Both the position numbers and the translations under genes were made by a program. The notes below the pieces were generated by a model. The model made no database searches and was not told the DNA's origin. It worked only from the letters and a program-made list of their open reading frames with translations. This document shows positions 17,082 to 28,500 of a stretch of 64,000 nt of DNA, in pieces (within the stretch, counting starts at the first letter, position 1; each line of letters starts with the position of its first letter). The stretch comes from Xestospongia bergquistia (lineage: Eukaryota; Porifera; Demospongiae; Haplosclerida; Petrosiidae), in contig OZ014422.1 in the NCBI GenBank assembly GCA_963965975.1, positions 186,001-250,000 of the forward strand. Reading direction: 5' to 3'.

Positions 17082-17662
17082 TGCTGTATCCTACTGGAAT
17101 AAATATTTTTCTCACTCTATTTCACTCACGTGGTAACAGAGGTCTTTCCCAGGGAATTCCCTGGGTTAGCACTGAAGGTATTCATTTGTTGTCTTCACAA
17201 AGTCATGTGAAGCTAATATGATTCTTGTGTGAGTAATTTGATTGGTCAATACTTTAATTAACTTCTATGAATATCATTAAATATTGCATCAGCCAACTTG
17301 AGGCTAACAAATAGCATACTATATAAGGTCAAGTTAGTATTATTTTCACAAATTCTGTGAAAGAAAGTCTTTGAAGACTCGTTCCTCGAAAGAAAACGCT
17401 CTCTTGAGCAGTATAATGATCTTTTGTTCTTTCAAGACTCAATTCAGAAATATTAGGAGTCATCCGTTTACTATACGACTGTTTGAACATTTTAAGATTG
17501 CCTAACAGAGAACAATAAAGAACTCGCTTGTATTGTACTAAACCTTCTATTGAAGACTAACTCTACTTCGTATAATTTTGTACAGACAGAGAGATCTAAT
17601 CTACAATATATTCTATTATATAGTTGATTGTTGTATTATTGGTGATCTGATCTCGAGTTGAG
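17082..17662 (+). promoter_or_regulatory. ECD / ATF4 divergent promoter and 5' leader
   Basis: 581 bases. A TATA-like TATATAAG sits at 17320-17327 in the ATF4 direction. Just downstream are two short hairpins, TTTCACA-AATTC-TGTGAAA (17344-17362) and AGTCTT-TG-AAGACT (17366-17379), and two TTCNNNGAA palindromes (17353-17361, 17382-17390). An ATG at 17416 opens a 29-codon frame that stops at 17505. It counts as a uORF only if transcription begins upstream of it. The transcription start is inferred, not known. Confidence 0.45.
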
Positions 17663-17674
17663 ATGGACGCCTAA
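17663..17674 (+). promoter_or_regulatory. ATF4-type uORF1 (3 codons)
   Basis: ATG GAC GCC TAA. It is a three-codon upstream ORF, 61 bases before the next ATG, with no other ATG between. Vertebrate ATF4 mRNAs also begin with a three-codon uORF1 that promotes reinitiation. Confidence 0.75.
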
Positions 17675-17735
17675 GAGGAAGTGGGTTAACCTCCTCAACT
17701 AAGTACAACTAATACAATTTATATATATTTGAACC

Positions 17736-17905
17736 ATGGCTTCCATTATGAGGTAGGTCTCCTCTACATGTTGTGTTATATTAATTATTAATATAACAGG
17801 TCTCATTTATTGTCCCACGTTCGACTACACAAGTCGCATCAAAATGGCAGCATTAGCTCCTCAATCGTGTTTGACCGGCATAGCTGGTCACAGCCTCTTT
17901 TCTGA
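17736..17905 (+). promoter_or_regulatory. ATF4-type uORF2, spliced, overlapping the main start
   Basis: The ATG at 17736 is in a good context (ACCATGG). Exon part 17736-17752 splices (GT at 17753, AG at 17798-17799) to 17800, giving a 40-codon ORF that terminates with TGA at 17903-17905. It overlaps the main ORF (start 17844) by 62 bases in a different frame. If the intron is retained, uORF2 instead stops after six codons at an in-frame TAG formed by the donor. Confidence 0.75.
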
Positions 17906-18717
17906 GGATCTCTCTCCCACGTCCTTCTATGAACCATATGCACACATGGTAGGTCAGGAATCCCTTGTTATTGGGAAGGTTGATGAACTGGAACAGCTGT
18001 TACTATTAGACGCTAGTCTTCAGACAGATTTCCTTCTAAATAGTAAGATAATATTACTATGTATTACATTATATATGTGTTCCTCTAGACAAGTGGTCCT
18101 ATCCTCAATTGACTGAGGGCCCAATTCCAGATCTGAGCCTTTTCTGTGAACCTGATCAAACAAGTTTCTCAGAGAGCCCTCTCTCATCTCTTCCATCATC
18201 TCCCAACTCTGTCCAGCCTCTGTTGTCACCAGAAGAACAAGAGATCAATGAGATTGTCTCCTCTTTTCAAAATGATCCCCCTTACTTTGCTTTAAGTCCC
18301 CCTGTCTCTAGTCCATTGTATGCACAACTTGTACCATCTTATCCCTCTGACTCCTCCCCTCCTGCCTCGTCTCCTCTTTCTACCATAGCTCCTTCTCCTG
18401 TCAGTCCTGTGTCCCTCGTACAACCCAAAGATGAAACATACATACCACCTTCACCCAAGCCTGTTACAAAACGTTCTAGTAAACTGACTACTAAAGAACG
18501 TAAGGAACGTAAAAAGGACCAGAACAAAACAGCAGCTCTTCGCTATCGACAGAAAAAGAAAGACCAACTCGGCATTTTAATTGAACAAGAAAAAGCTCTT
18601 GAAACAACTAATAAAAAATTAAAGATGCAAGTAGACAGTTTATCAAAAGAAATAGAATATCTCAAGAATCTCTGGGAAGAAATACAACAAGTTAAACAAC
18701 AGAAACCAATTAAATAA
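17844..18717 (+). CDS. ATF4: ATF4-type bZIP transcription factor
   Basis: About 275 residues from two coding exons (17844-18042 and 18089-18717). The N-terminal two thirds are Ser/Pro-rich and acidic, like an activation domain. The C-terminus has a basic region KKDQNKTAALRYRQKKKDQ, very close to the remembered ATF4/ATF5 signature (QNKTAATRYRQKKR), followed by a leucine-zipper coiled coil (IEQEKALETTNKKLKMQVDS...). ATF4 is the effector of the integrated stress response, translated when eIF2 is phosphorylated. The leader here has the same two-uORF logic, which supports the identification more than the zipper alone. The start at 17844 is the first ATG in the bZIP frame. Confidence 0.9.
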
Positions 18718-18896
18718 AATACATAATTAAATGATTTGTCCTTATTTATTGTTTTGGGTTTTACCTAACATACTTCATCTTATTACCTCATATTTATCAC
18801 ATGTAGTTATTTATTTCTATTATTGTTGTAATAATAATAATTATTATAATAACACACTAAATGTAGTCATCTAACAATCAAAATATCAGTAAATAT

Positions 18897-21800
18897 TTAA
18901 AGTGCAAAAGTGGGTATAGTCAATTTACTAGCAAGTGCTTGACAATTAGGATCTTTACGATTAGTTACCAACGACTGAAACCGATCCTATAAATCACTCA
19001 GTCACATGAAGATCATGTGATCATACAAAACTTACCAACAAGTTAGTCTGAAAGGCTCCATGTCTTTGCATGAGTTGCCACAAGTTAATAATCATGGAAG
19101 CAACAGCAGGCTCAGAAAGATCAGAATGACATACTAATCTAGAAAGAGAGAGAGAGTTCAGATTATGTGAGGTTGTTGAACATAATACCTGGAATATAAT
19201 CCTAATGCTAACTTGGATTGTCTTTTAGCCTGTTCATATAATTATTAATAAATATAATAACAAGATATCTCCTTCTTACATCATCAGTTGATGTGAGAGT
19301 TTTAATATGATCAGATATTAATCCCAATAGTTTGTGTACAATGCCAATTACTTCAGATGTAAACTTCTTTTCTCCAGCATACAGACTATCATTAGAATCA
19401 ACTGTAAATTGAATTTTAAAAATAATGTAAAGGAAATTAGTCTGTGTTGTACAACATGTTATAAAGTAGTCACTGTCAGCACTCACCTTTGTCTATACTA
19501 TATAGATAATTATCCTATACAAAACAACAGGAATTACTATAAATAGGATTGTGGTTTAGTGAAGTCATTATGACATTATTGTGTTACTATATTTACAACT
19601 TGCTTGACAAATAGCAGATAACAAACAAATAGCACTCATATATACTCTGAATTTACAATCTGTATCATCCTGCCTGAAAATGAATGAACAAAGATGATGA
19701 AAGGACGAATGGATGAATAGATGGACTGATAAATGGATGGATGTACTGATAAATGGATGAATGGACTGATAAATGGATGGATGGATGTACTGATAAATGG
19801 ATGGATGTACTGATAAATGGATGGATGGATGTACTGATAAATGGATGAATGTACTGATAAATGGATGGATGTATGGATCATACCATTTGTATTCATCTAA
19901 TGAGTTTAAAACTCCTTTAATAATAAGTAAAGGTTCTCTATCAGGATTATCCTATGAAACAAATGTTGTCATGTGACTATCATGTGACTGTACTCACAGG
20001 AACAACCAGTAAAGTAGAGAACATATTACACAGAAATCCATTTACATGCTGTTCAGTACTCTGACGTTTATTATCCATATCTGTTAATTAAAAGAACACA
20101 TTATGAATTACTCAACACAATTACTCAGTGATTATTACAGGGTTTTACCCATGTCAATATCATTATACCCAAGTATTATCAATATCATTATACATTGCAT
20201 ATTACAGGGTCTTACCCATGTCAATATCATTATACATTGCATATTACAGGGTCTTACCCATGTCGATATCATTATACATTGCATATTACAGGGTCTTACC
20301 CATATACTGTGGTACATCTTTTAAACAGTTGATAGCAGCTTTAAAGAAAGCATCTCCTACAAAGAGAGTAGAACTTATAGTTAGTATGTTAATGTTAAGA
20401 CCTTGAGACAGGGCACCATTAGCAATAGCTACTCGACCAGAGAGGAGATAAAGATTAAGACGACTCAATATATTATCAATTGACGGTACTGTAATGAAAC
20501 AATATGCAACACAAGCCTAAATGGACAGACAGCTCAATAAAATGGACAGATAGATTGAACTTACTCTAACAAATGATGCTGTCTTCCTGTTATGGTTACC
20601 CTTGACAACCTCACGTGTTTTCATCGCCAACCAGTTGACATTCTATAATTATGAGAGGTGGAGTTTATAAATAAGTGGGAGGAGTCAACTTACATGAACA
20701 AGATAAATTAATACTGCATCCAAATTATTAAAAGTGGCACGAGCTTCAACAAAAAAACTTAATTGTTGTTCAAAGTCTCGTTCAAAATCAATCTGAGGAA
20801 ACAAAAATTCCATTACAAAATATAATTAGTAGGGACATTCTCATTTAATGCAAATATTTGATACAGACATTTCTGTTATCCAGTAAATGAAAATAATTAG
20901 GGACAACCACATTAATAATATAGGGACATCCTCATTAATAAACCTACTTTTCTAAGAAATGTTGTTATTAACTCTCCAATTTGTCGTCTGTCATCATTGA
21001 GACTTAAAGCACTAAATGGGTGTGGTCATGTCATAATCAAGTGGGTGTGGTTACTAACTTCAATGAATCGTGTAGAATTTTACACAAGTACATTATTCCA
21101 TTGATAATTAAAGGATCAGTTGTCCCCTCCTTCTGTTGACTAGAACAAAATAAGGGACGTGGTACGTAGGTGTGGCTTACAAAGTGAAAGCTCTGACAAT
21201 ATTAGTACTGACTTCAACTTTAACTTCTTCCTTTTGAAATAGATCAACATACGGTAAAAACTTGTCCTGAAAACAAAATAGATAACATTACAATATCATA
21301 ATGTTACCACACCCACCATAGCAAAGAGGTTGCTAAAGTCAGTAAAATAAGGTAATATTTTGTTTATAATAGAGACTAGTTCAGGATAATGTGACTCAAA
21401 GGCTCGTTCTGGTGTCATGTGTTTAATGATGTCATCCAATAATCTGTTGACTTCTTTCTTCTACAGTGAGATGTGTGACTTCTCTCTATATACATAGTTA
21501 CTTCAACTTACTGTGAAATGTTTAGCAACATATTCCATCCAAACTTGAGCACATGAGATATATTCTGATGTTTTCAATTTCATCACATCTTTCCATATCT
21601 ATAAACAAGTTAGTGTATCATTAGTTATATATTAAAATAACTCACTGTATTTAATAACTGTAGCTGTTCTTTAGCAGGAGGATCTGCTTGGACTACACAG
21701 TTACCCAATGATACATACAAATGATACTGTGAATATAAGATTAAGATAAACCAGTTTAGAAAACAAGTTTTACTTTAGGTGTGACTCCTTCTTCACATTC

Positions 21801-24082
21801 CTTGATAATGTCAGCAAACTCCAGTGCTCTGTTAGAAATAAATTCAGGTTTGAATGAGTTAATAAGAGCATTCAATACAAGACCACTGGACGTCTTCTCT
21901 CTGACTAAACTCAACACTTCTTCAAGAACGCTCTGAAACAAACAAAGATGACAACAAATATATTATAAAAACTTACCACAGGTGCTTTATGAGCAACACA
22001 CTGCAATATCCATTCCACAGCAGGAGCAAACAAATACATATACTTACTCATATCCAACATTTGAACAGCTAATATATTTTGCACAAAATCTGAGTTTAGC
22101 TACAACAAATACACATTAATGATTAATAGAGCCAGTGAGTCTTACTTGTGTGAATGTAGTCAAATAATCAATAAAATTCATCATGACATAATTACGAGCT
22201 TCCATAGCTACATTTTGTCCCACCTAAATACACATACCATATATGGAAATATATTATGTAACTATCATACTCGACACAAATAAGCTCTGGCATAAGCACC
22301 AACTAGTGGATCACCAATACCTCGAGTCATTTTAGTTAATCGAATAAGGGCCTGAGTAAATTCTTTATCAGTGAGAAATCGATAACAATTCAATATGGCA
22401 GCCTCAACATAACTAGAAAGAAAATGTTAAGGAAAATAGATGAGGATAGGAAGAGCAAGTAATGGAAGATTGATACAATCTTGGTACTAGTTCTCTGATA
22501 GAGGCTATTTTGAAGAACCAGTTACGACAAGTTTCTTTAGCTGAGTCTGGTACTTGATCAGGACTAAAGTTCCCTACACACAAACACAATATAATATAAT
22601 ATAATATAATATAATACAATACAATATAATACAATATAATATAATATAATACAATATAATATAATATAATACAATATAATATAATACGATATAATATAAT
22701 ACAATATAATATAATATAATACAATACAATGTAATACAATATAATATAATATAATATAATATAATATAATATAATACAATACAATATAATATAATATAAT
22801 ATAATATAATATAATATAATACAATATAATATAATATAATATAATACAATATAACATAATATAATACAATATAATATAATACAATACAATACAATATAAT
22901 ACAATATAACATAATATAATGCAGATTATACTGACTTGGTAATTCAATAGATTTAATAGAACCAGGAGGTGTATATGAAGATTTCTCACGAATACGTTCA
23001 AACACCAAATTACCTACAAAAATCATAATATACATGTACATGTAAATATCCTTACCAAAATTATCTAATATATCAGTGATAAGAACAAATTTGCTAGGAT
23101 AAAAATGAATAACACTATTATCTGCTAGCAGCTTGGAACACTATATGAAAAAATGGAATGGGTGGAGTCAATTGAGAGCTAACCTGGATAACAATTTTGA
23201 GTGCCATAACACGCTGGTCTCTTTGCCAAGCACTAGTTAGTGATTTATTCATTGTATCAATTTTGTGAACATAATCTTGTTGAGATAAATTAAGAGTTTC
23301 TTGAACACCACCTTCTTCCATATCATCTAACTGTTCTAAACGATGACGTACTTTATCAGCTTCAACAACAGCTGCTGCACGTGTCTCCACTAATTGATTA
23401 ATTAATTAATTAGAGCCAAATTAAAAGGGGTGTGACTTACATCGTTGACGCTCTTCATTAGATAAGAAACTCTGTATACAATGATAATTATTAACTACTT
23501 AATTGGTAGTCATTATTAACTTACTGTTGTAATGGGAATTTTCTCTGATGTTGTATAAGTTGCTAATATTGTAGTTCTCTTTGAGCTCCAGGGTTCAAAG
23601 GTGATATCTGGACTCAATTCAACCTATTTGATATCATAACAATACTACGACATCATAATGACATCATCTTTACTGTAGCAATAGGTCCTCCAAAAGAGGG
23701 CGTGTCTTGACGAGCATCCAGTACAGCAGACAAAGGGTCCATTGAAGCAAGGCTCAAAGGATCTGATAGTTCTTCTTGTTTACTGCCTCCACTTAAAGGA
23801 TCATTAATTGTTTCTGGTTCTTTTTTCTTTTTCTTATCATCAACTTTTGTTGCTTGAGCAGTCACTACAACCTAAAATAGGACAAAATAGGTGTAGTCCT
23901 AGCCACACCCCCAACTTACAATAGCCTTCAATGGATGGCTATCAGTACACTCTTCTAATTGACATTCCTGTCTTTTCTGTTCCAAAGTATAGTTCCTAGG
24001 TCGTGGTTTCCTGCAATGTTATATGATACTATTGTTTATTGAAATCAAATGAAACTTACCATAACATCTCCTCAGCAGCCAT
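18897..24082 (-). CDS. VPS35L: VPS35L, Commander/Retriever subunit
   Basis: VPS35-like HEAT-repeat subunit of Retriever, which recycles membrane proteins from endosomes. It starts at ATG 24082 (MAAEEMLW then splice) and ends with TAA at 18897. Landmarks match remembered human VPS35L (C16orf62) in order: a Ser/Asp-rich repeat of DPLS units ([17 protein letters not shown]), [33 protein letters not shown]... [116 protein letters not shown] and [18 protein letters not shown]. It has about 20 short exons. Three introns carry large tandem repeats (19680-19890, 20146-20300, 22590-22920). It shares a 263-base divergent promoter with the SH2-like gene. Confidence 0.95.
19685..19880. repeat. Degenerate ATGGATG(G)ACTGATAA tandem repeat in VPS35L intron
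   Basis: About 195 bases of 12-20-base units built from ATGGATGTACTGATAA and ATGGATGG. It lies between two exons and the open frame across it (Ile-His-Pro-rich) is not coding. Confidence 0.9.
20146..20302 (-). repeat. 42-bp tandem repeat that duplicates a 5' splice site
   Basis: Roughly four copies of a 42-base unit containing, on the gene strand, TGGGTAAGACCCTG. The outermost copy is the real exon-intron junction of VPS35L after DVPQYMG. The inner copies sit in the intron. Confidence 0.85.
22590..22920. repeat. (ATAAT/ACAAT)n pentanucleotide array in VPS35L intron
   Basis: About 330 bases of TATAA-type pentamers with C-for-T variants. It produces long open frames in three minus-strand frames made only of Ile, Leu, Tyr and Cys, which are artefacts. 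It lies between the exon with [13 protein letters not shown] and the exon with [14 protein letters not shown]. Confidence 0.95.
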
Positions 24083-24345
24083 CTTGGATTTTGGGAAGGT
24101 CTCTTCCTTGCCTTTTCTGAATGCTGCAGAATTTAGAGAATATAATATGTCAAAAGAGAGTGGATAAGCAAAATTTAAAGTTTCTTCTCAATTCTATGAC
24201 CAGCAGAGTATACGGAAACTAATTAATTTTGCATAAATATCATTCTCTAAAAAATTATAGAACGTTTCCGTTTATCTTTGTATACTTACGAAGATCACAT
24301 GATCTTTAACTCCCTAGTCTCCCAGTTGAGGGTTAAATTATTAAC
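24083..24345. promoter_or_regulatory. Divergent promoter VPS35L / SH2-like gene
   Basis: 263 bases. The motif GTATACGGAAAC near 24210 reappears inverted as GTTTCCGTTTATC...GTATAC near 24266-24289, placing paired CGGAAAC-type (ETS-like) sites symmetrically between the two starts. Function is inferred only. Confidence 0.45.
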
Positions 24346-25442
24346 ATGGCAGATATAGAACAGGGAGAAGACGAGGTGGCTACATTATTGAGAAAACAAG
24401 GGTAAGCAATATTAATATATGTAATAAACTCTATGTAATATTTTAGATGGTATTTTGGAGAGTTGAGTGAAGAAGCTGGTACAGCAATTCTAAAAACTTG
24501 TGGTGAATACAATGTCTTTATTGTATATTTGTCACCAACTCAAAACTATGTCCTTTCAGCAAGGTACATTTATAAAGACAATATTACCTTATTCTATTCT
24601 ATTGGTTAGATTTCCTGTTGATGAGTTAGAAGATGGATTAATTGAACATCTTACAATACATCAAACTGACAATGGGGAATATCAACTTACTGGACAGGTA
24701 TTTAAATTATCAACTGATAAAATTAAAGTATCAGTTTCTGTTATAGACTGAGATATATCCAACAATTGTAGAAGCTGTTAACGCATATACTACTAGTAGA
24801 GAACCACCTCTATGTCCTGCTTTAGGAAAGAGTATGTACATTTAATGTCCCTTAATTTTTAAAGTATAATTAATGATCATTTTCTAGGACTATTAGAAAC
24901 TCAATTAAGTATTTCGAGTATGACAGCTCCTCCTGATTACACTGAAGCAAATCGTCAACTTCAACCTGATATAGGAACATTACCAAAAATTAATAATATA
25001 GTATTAGAAAATGCTGTTGAAGGTATAGTAGAGAATATAGGACACTTAATGTATTCTTTTTTATCTTATAGCAAAAACAGGACGTATATCTCCAACAGGA
25101 TCACTAAGACAAGTTCGTCAGGATAGCTATATGGGAGATTACTTTGGAAGATCACCGACACCTATATACATGAATAATTCTCATTGGTGGCGCTATCGAG
25201 ACAAATCTTGTTGCCATCCTAAGAATACTTGTCATTGTTGTTGTTATCGGGAAACTTATTGGACAGGTTATCGCGAGGCCTATGAACATAAGTGGTACAA
25301 CTGTCAAGGGACTGGATTTTGTCGTTGTTTACTACTAGTATTAATGTGGTTATTAGTCTGGCCTTGTGTTGGTATAGGATTCTGTATAGCAGGTTGTTTC
25401 TTGTTGTGTTTCTTTTGTTGTTGCTACGAAGATGATGACTAA
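24346..25442 (+). CDS. SH2-like domain protein with Cys-rich membrane-anchored C-terminus (undescribed architecture)
   Basis: Six exons: 24346-24401, 24447-24563, 24610-24697, 24747-24831, about 24889-25021 and 25072-25442. Residues from about 20 read as an SH2 fold: WYFGELSEEAGTAIL, then GEYNVFIVYLS, NYVLSARFPVD, YQLTGQ and IYPTIVEAVNAY... PLCPAL, matching W-Y/F-G, FLVR, YVLS and the C-terminal PL-C elements in order. At the FLVR position the sequence is FIVY, so the phosphotyrosine-binding Arg is replaced by Tyr. A linker follows, with tyrosines in SYMGDYFG. The last 80 residues hold a Cys-rich segment (CCHPKNTCHCCCY, NCQGTGFCRC), a strongly hydrophobic stretch (CLLLVLMWLLVWPCVGIGFC), then FFCCCYEDDD. 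This suggests a C-terminal membrane anchor with possible palmitoylation. I do not recognise a named family. Confidence 0.8.
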
Positions 25443-25569
25443 AATTTTATTTTTTTAATCTTTTTCTAATTTTAAATGTGTGTTATTATTTTGAGTGTGA
25501 AGAGGAGATCGTGAATCTCATTAAAACTAGTCTTGAAGGGTGGGGCTCGTTGCAGTTGCTTTTTAAAAA

Positions 25570-28500
25570 ATGGCAACAAATGAAGGGTGGCCAGAAGCAT
25601 TTGGATTTTCTCTAAATTATGGAGCTCCTTGTGTAGTACACTGGATAGAAGAAGGTGGTAGTGCAGAAGAGTCAGGACTACAAGTAAATATCACACACTC
25701 TTTCTTGTTCACATCCTTTATACTATAATAGGTTGGAGATGTGTTAGTAGAAGTTGATGGAGAAGATGTGAGAGAATGGAGTGTAGAAGAAGTAATTGAG
25801 AGAGCTCAACAAGCTCGGAAAGTTAGAAATAAAGAATAAATCGTTCTAACTAAGGTTTTATATTGCAGGTTCCTCCGAGTCTCATAGTGAAGTCTCGAGT
25901 AAGACTGTTTGAGATCCCAAGGACACCAGCAGGATTTGGGCTGACGTTTAGAGGAGATTGTCCTGTATATGTACGTTCTGTTGACTTTGATAGTTTGTCT
26001 CATGAGATTGGTGTGCGATCTGGTGACTTGTTACTTGAAATTAATGGTACAGCAGTTCGTTACTCATCCAAACTTGAAGTGTTGGAATTACTTGAATGTA
26101 CAACTGATATATTGTCACTGGTAGTTGTAGTGGAAGGATTGCAGAGTGAAACGATACCTACTAGAGGTAGTCACCGTAACAACCCTCAATCCAAAGAAGA
26201 TCGAGCTAAACATTTCCATGAAAAAGTAAATTTATAAAAAATGAATTGATGCTATTTGTTCTCTTAAAAGCTCAACTATTATTTACAAAATGATGAGATG
26301 AAGAAAACACAAGTTGTGACATTGTTAAAGCATTATAACAAAAATCGTGATGTTGATAGTCTAGGGCGTGGTTTATACATGTTGTTAGAGACACAAATTG
26401 ATCGGAGATTATTACCAGACATTAGGTACCATTAAAAGAGTGTTATCTGTTAAATAAACATCCTTAGGACTTTACTGCAGCCTCGAGACTTGGCACAATT
26501 TGATGCTCTTGTCTCCTACAGACCACCTGGTAGTTTATCAACAATTAATCAAGGGGAATACCCATCATCTACAACAACAACAAAAACAGAATCAAAGTGA
26601 GTGACAGTCTTGTTAGAGTATAGATAATTTATGATATTGTAGGGCTCAGTTCCCTAGCAGGTAAGACATCTATGTTTGCATTTGAACAAAAATTGTTGTA
26701 ATTAGATTAGTACATGTGTCACGAGGTACTGGCAGTTTTGGGTTCTCTATAAGTGGTAATGCACCTGTGTTTATCAGATCAGTTGATACAGCATCTGCTG
26801 CTGCCAGAGCTGGCATAGAACCAGGAGATTATCTTTTAGAGATCAACAACGTTGACGTCAGGTGAGATGAACAAATCACTTAATAATATGTTATATAATA
26901 ATATTGTATAGAACAGCAACTCACTCTAATGTTGTGCACCTTCTAAAAGGGAGTGGGTCTGACCCAACTCTTCTTGTTTCTTCGACTCCTCCTGTTATTG
27001 AACAACCTGTGCCTCAAGATGAGAGAGAAATGTTGCTAACTGAGGATAAAAAGAAGCATTTAGCTGCTTTTAAAGAAAAGGTACTATTTCATTTATTAGA
27101 ACTAATATTATGAGGTTCATTGTGAGATGGAAGAAGTACTTACACACAAAGAAGATCGTCATTTTGTAAGACAAACTTTACGACAATATTTTCAGTCAAA
27201 GTCAGTGATGTACTGTTCATGGTCTGTAGTCTCATTGAGAATTTATTTCAGAGATTTACCAAAACTTGTACAAGTTTTATGTGATGTACTTGATGACCCA
27301 ACAAAACATATTCTATTTCATTATATTTGTCAACTTTTACCTGAAGAAGATCGAGCAGAATTTGATCGTCTTTCATCTGTTGCTATATCAAACAGTCAGT
27401 CAGTCAACTACTTAGATAGCTATAGATATAATATATTGTTAGGTTTATTGTATGCCAGAGTATTTGCAAGTGAACAATTAACACTTCAAGATACAAAGAT
27501 TGCAAGATTTTCAACTGCTCTAGAAAACACTAGTGAAGTTCAGAAAGTTATCAGTTCTGGTAATGACAGTAATTTCCCATAACATATTGATAATAATATT
27601 TTATTAGTAACTCCTAATGAAAGAGAAAAATCTTCTTCCATTCCCTCAAGAATAGCCAGTCGTCCTTTACCAGCAGTTCCACAAACTTATCATCCACAAC
27701 CTAGTCACTCTCATCTTCAGCCCAGTAGCTCTCATCTTCAGCCTGGAACTGCAAACATTACTTATTCTCAAGTTATACCAACTGGTGTCTCTCATTCTCA
27801 AACTCCTAGTCATCTTTCTTCTCCTCAGTTGCCAAGTAGGAATATCTCGATAGGGAGTGCATCATCTTCACTTGCTCAAGCTTTGAAGAATAAACAGCTC
27901 AAAAGTCCTGCAACAAGTAGACATAACTAACTCACAAAATGTTATTATCACTTTTGTAGATTCCAGTGATATGTCCACTCCAAATACTACCGTTGTTGTA
28001 TCTCCTCCTCCTCCTCCTCCTCCCACACCTAAAACTGGTCCTGGAGGAATGCCTGCCCCACCTCCACCTCCTCTACCTCCTCCTCCACCCTCGGTGGGTG
28101 GTATTGGACAACAACCACCATCAAAGTTTAAAAGAGTTAATTGGGACAAGTTACAAGGTCAAACTGTTGAGGGCACAATATGGAGAGAAGTAAGTAACCA
28201 AGTTATTACATACTACATTATATTGATGTAGTTGAGTGGACTTGAAGAAGCTCTTGAATATTGTGAATTGGAATCTCAATTTGCTGGACATTCTACAAAA
28301 AAAGGTACCATCTTTCAAATAGTTTATCTTGAGAACATGTCTTAGCTCCTCAAACAAGCAAAAGTACGACAAAGCCAGAAATATTGGACTCAAAGAAAGC
28401 TTATAATATATGTAAGTTATATTTCTATGCTCATAAATTATTTTCAAACTCTGAGCAGCCATACTTCTTGGACACCTCAAAACTTCTCCAGAGAGAGTTA

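Noticed and set aside
22413-23041. Long minus-strand open frames of Ile/Leu/Tyr/Cys
   Set aside because: Created by the (ATAAT/ACAAT)n array, open in three frames at once and lying in a VPS35L intron.
27966-28193. Leu-rich frames over the FH1 region
   Set aside because: Shadow frames of the poly-Pro FH1 coding sequence.
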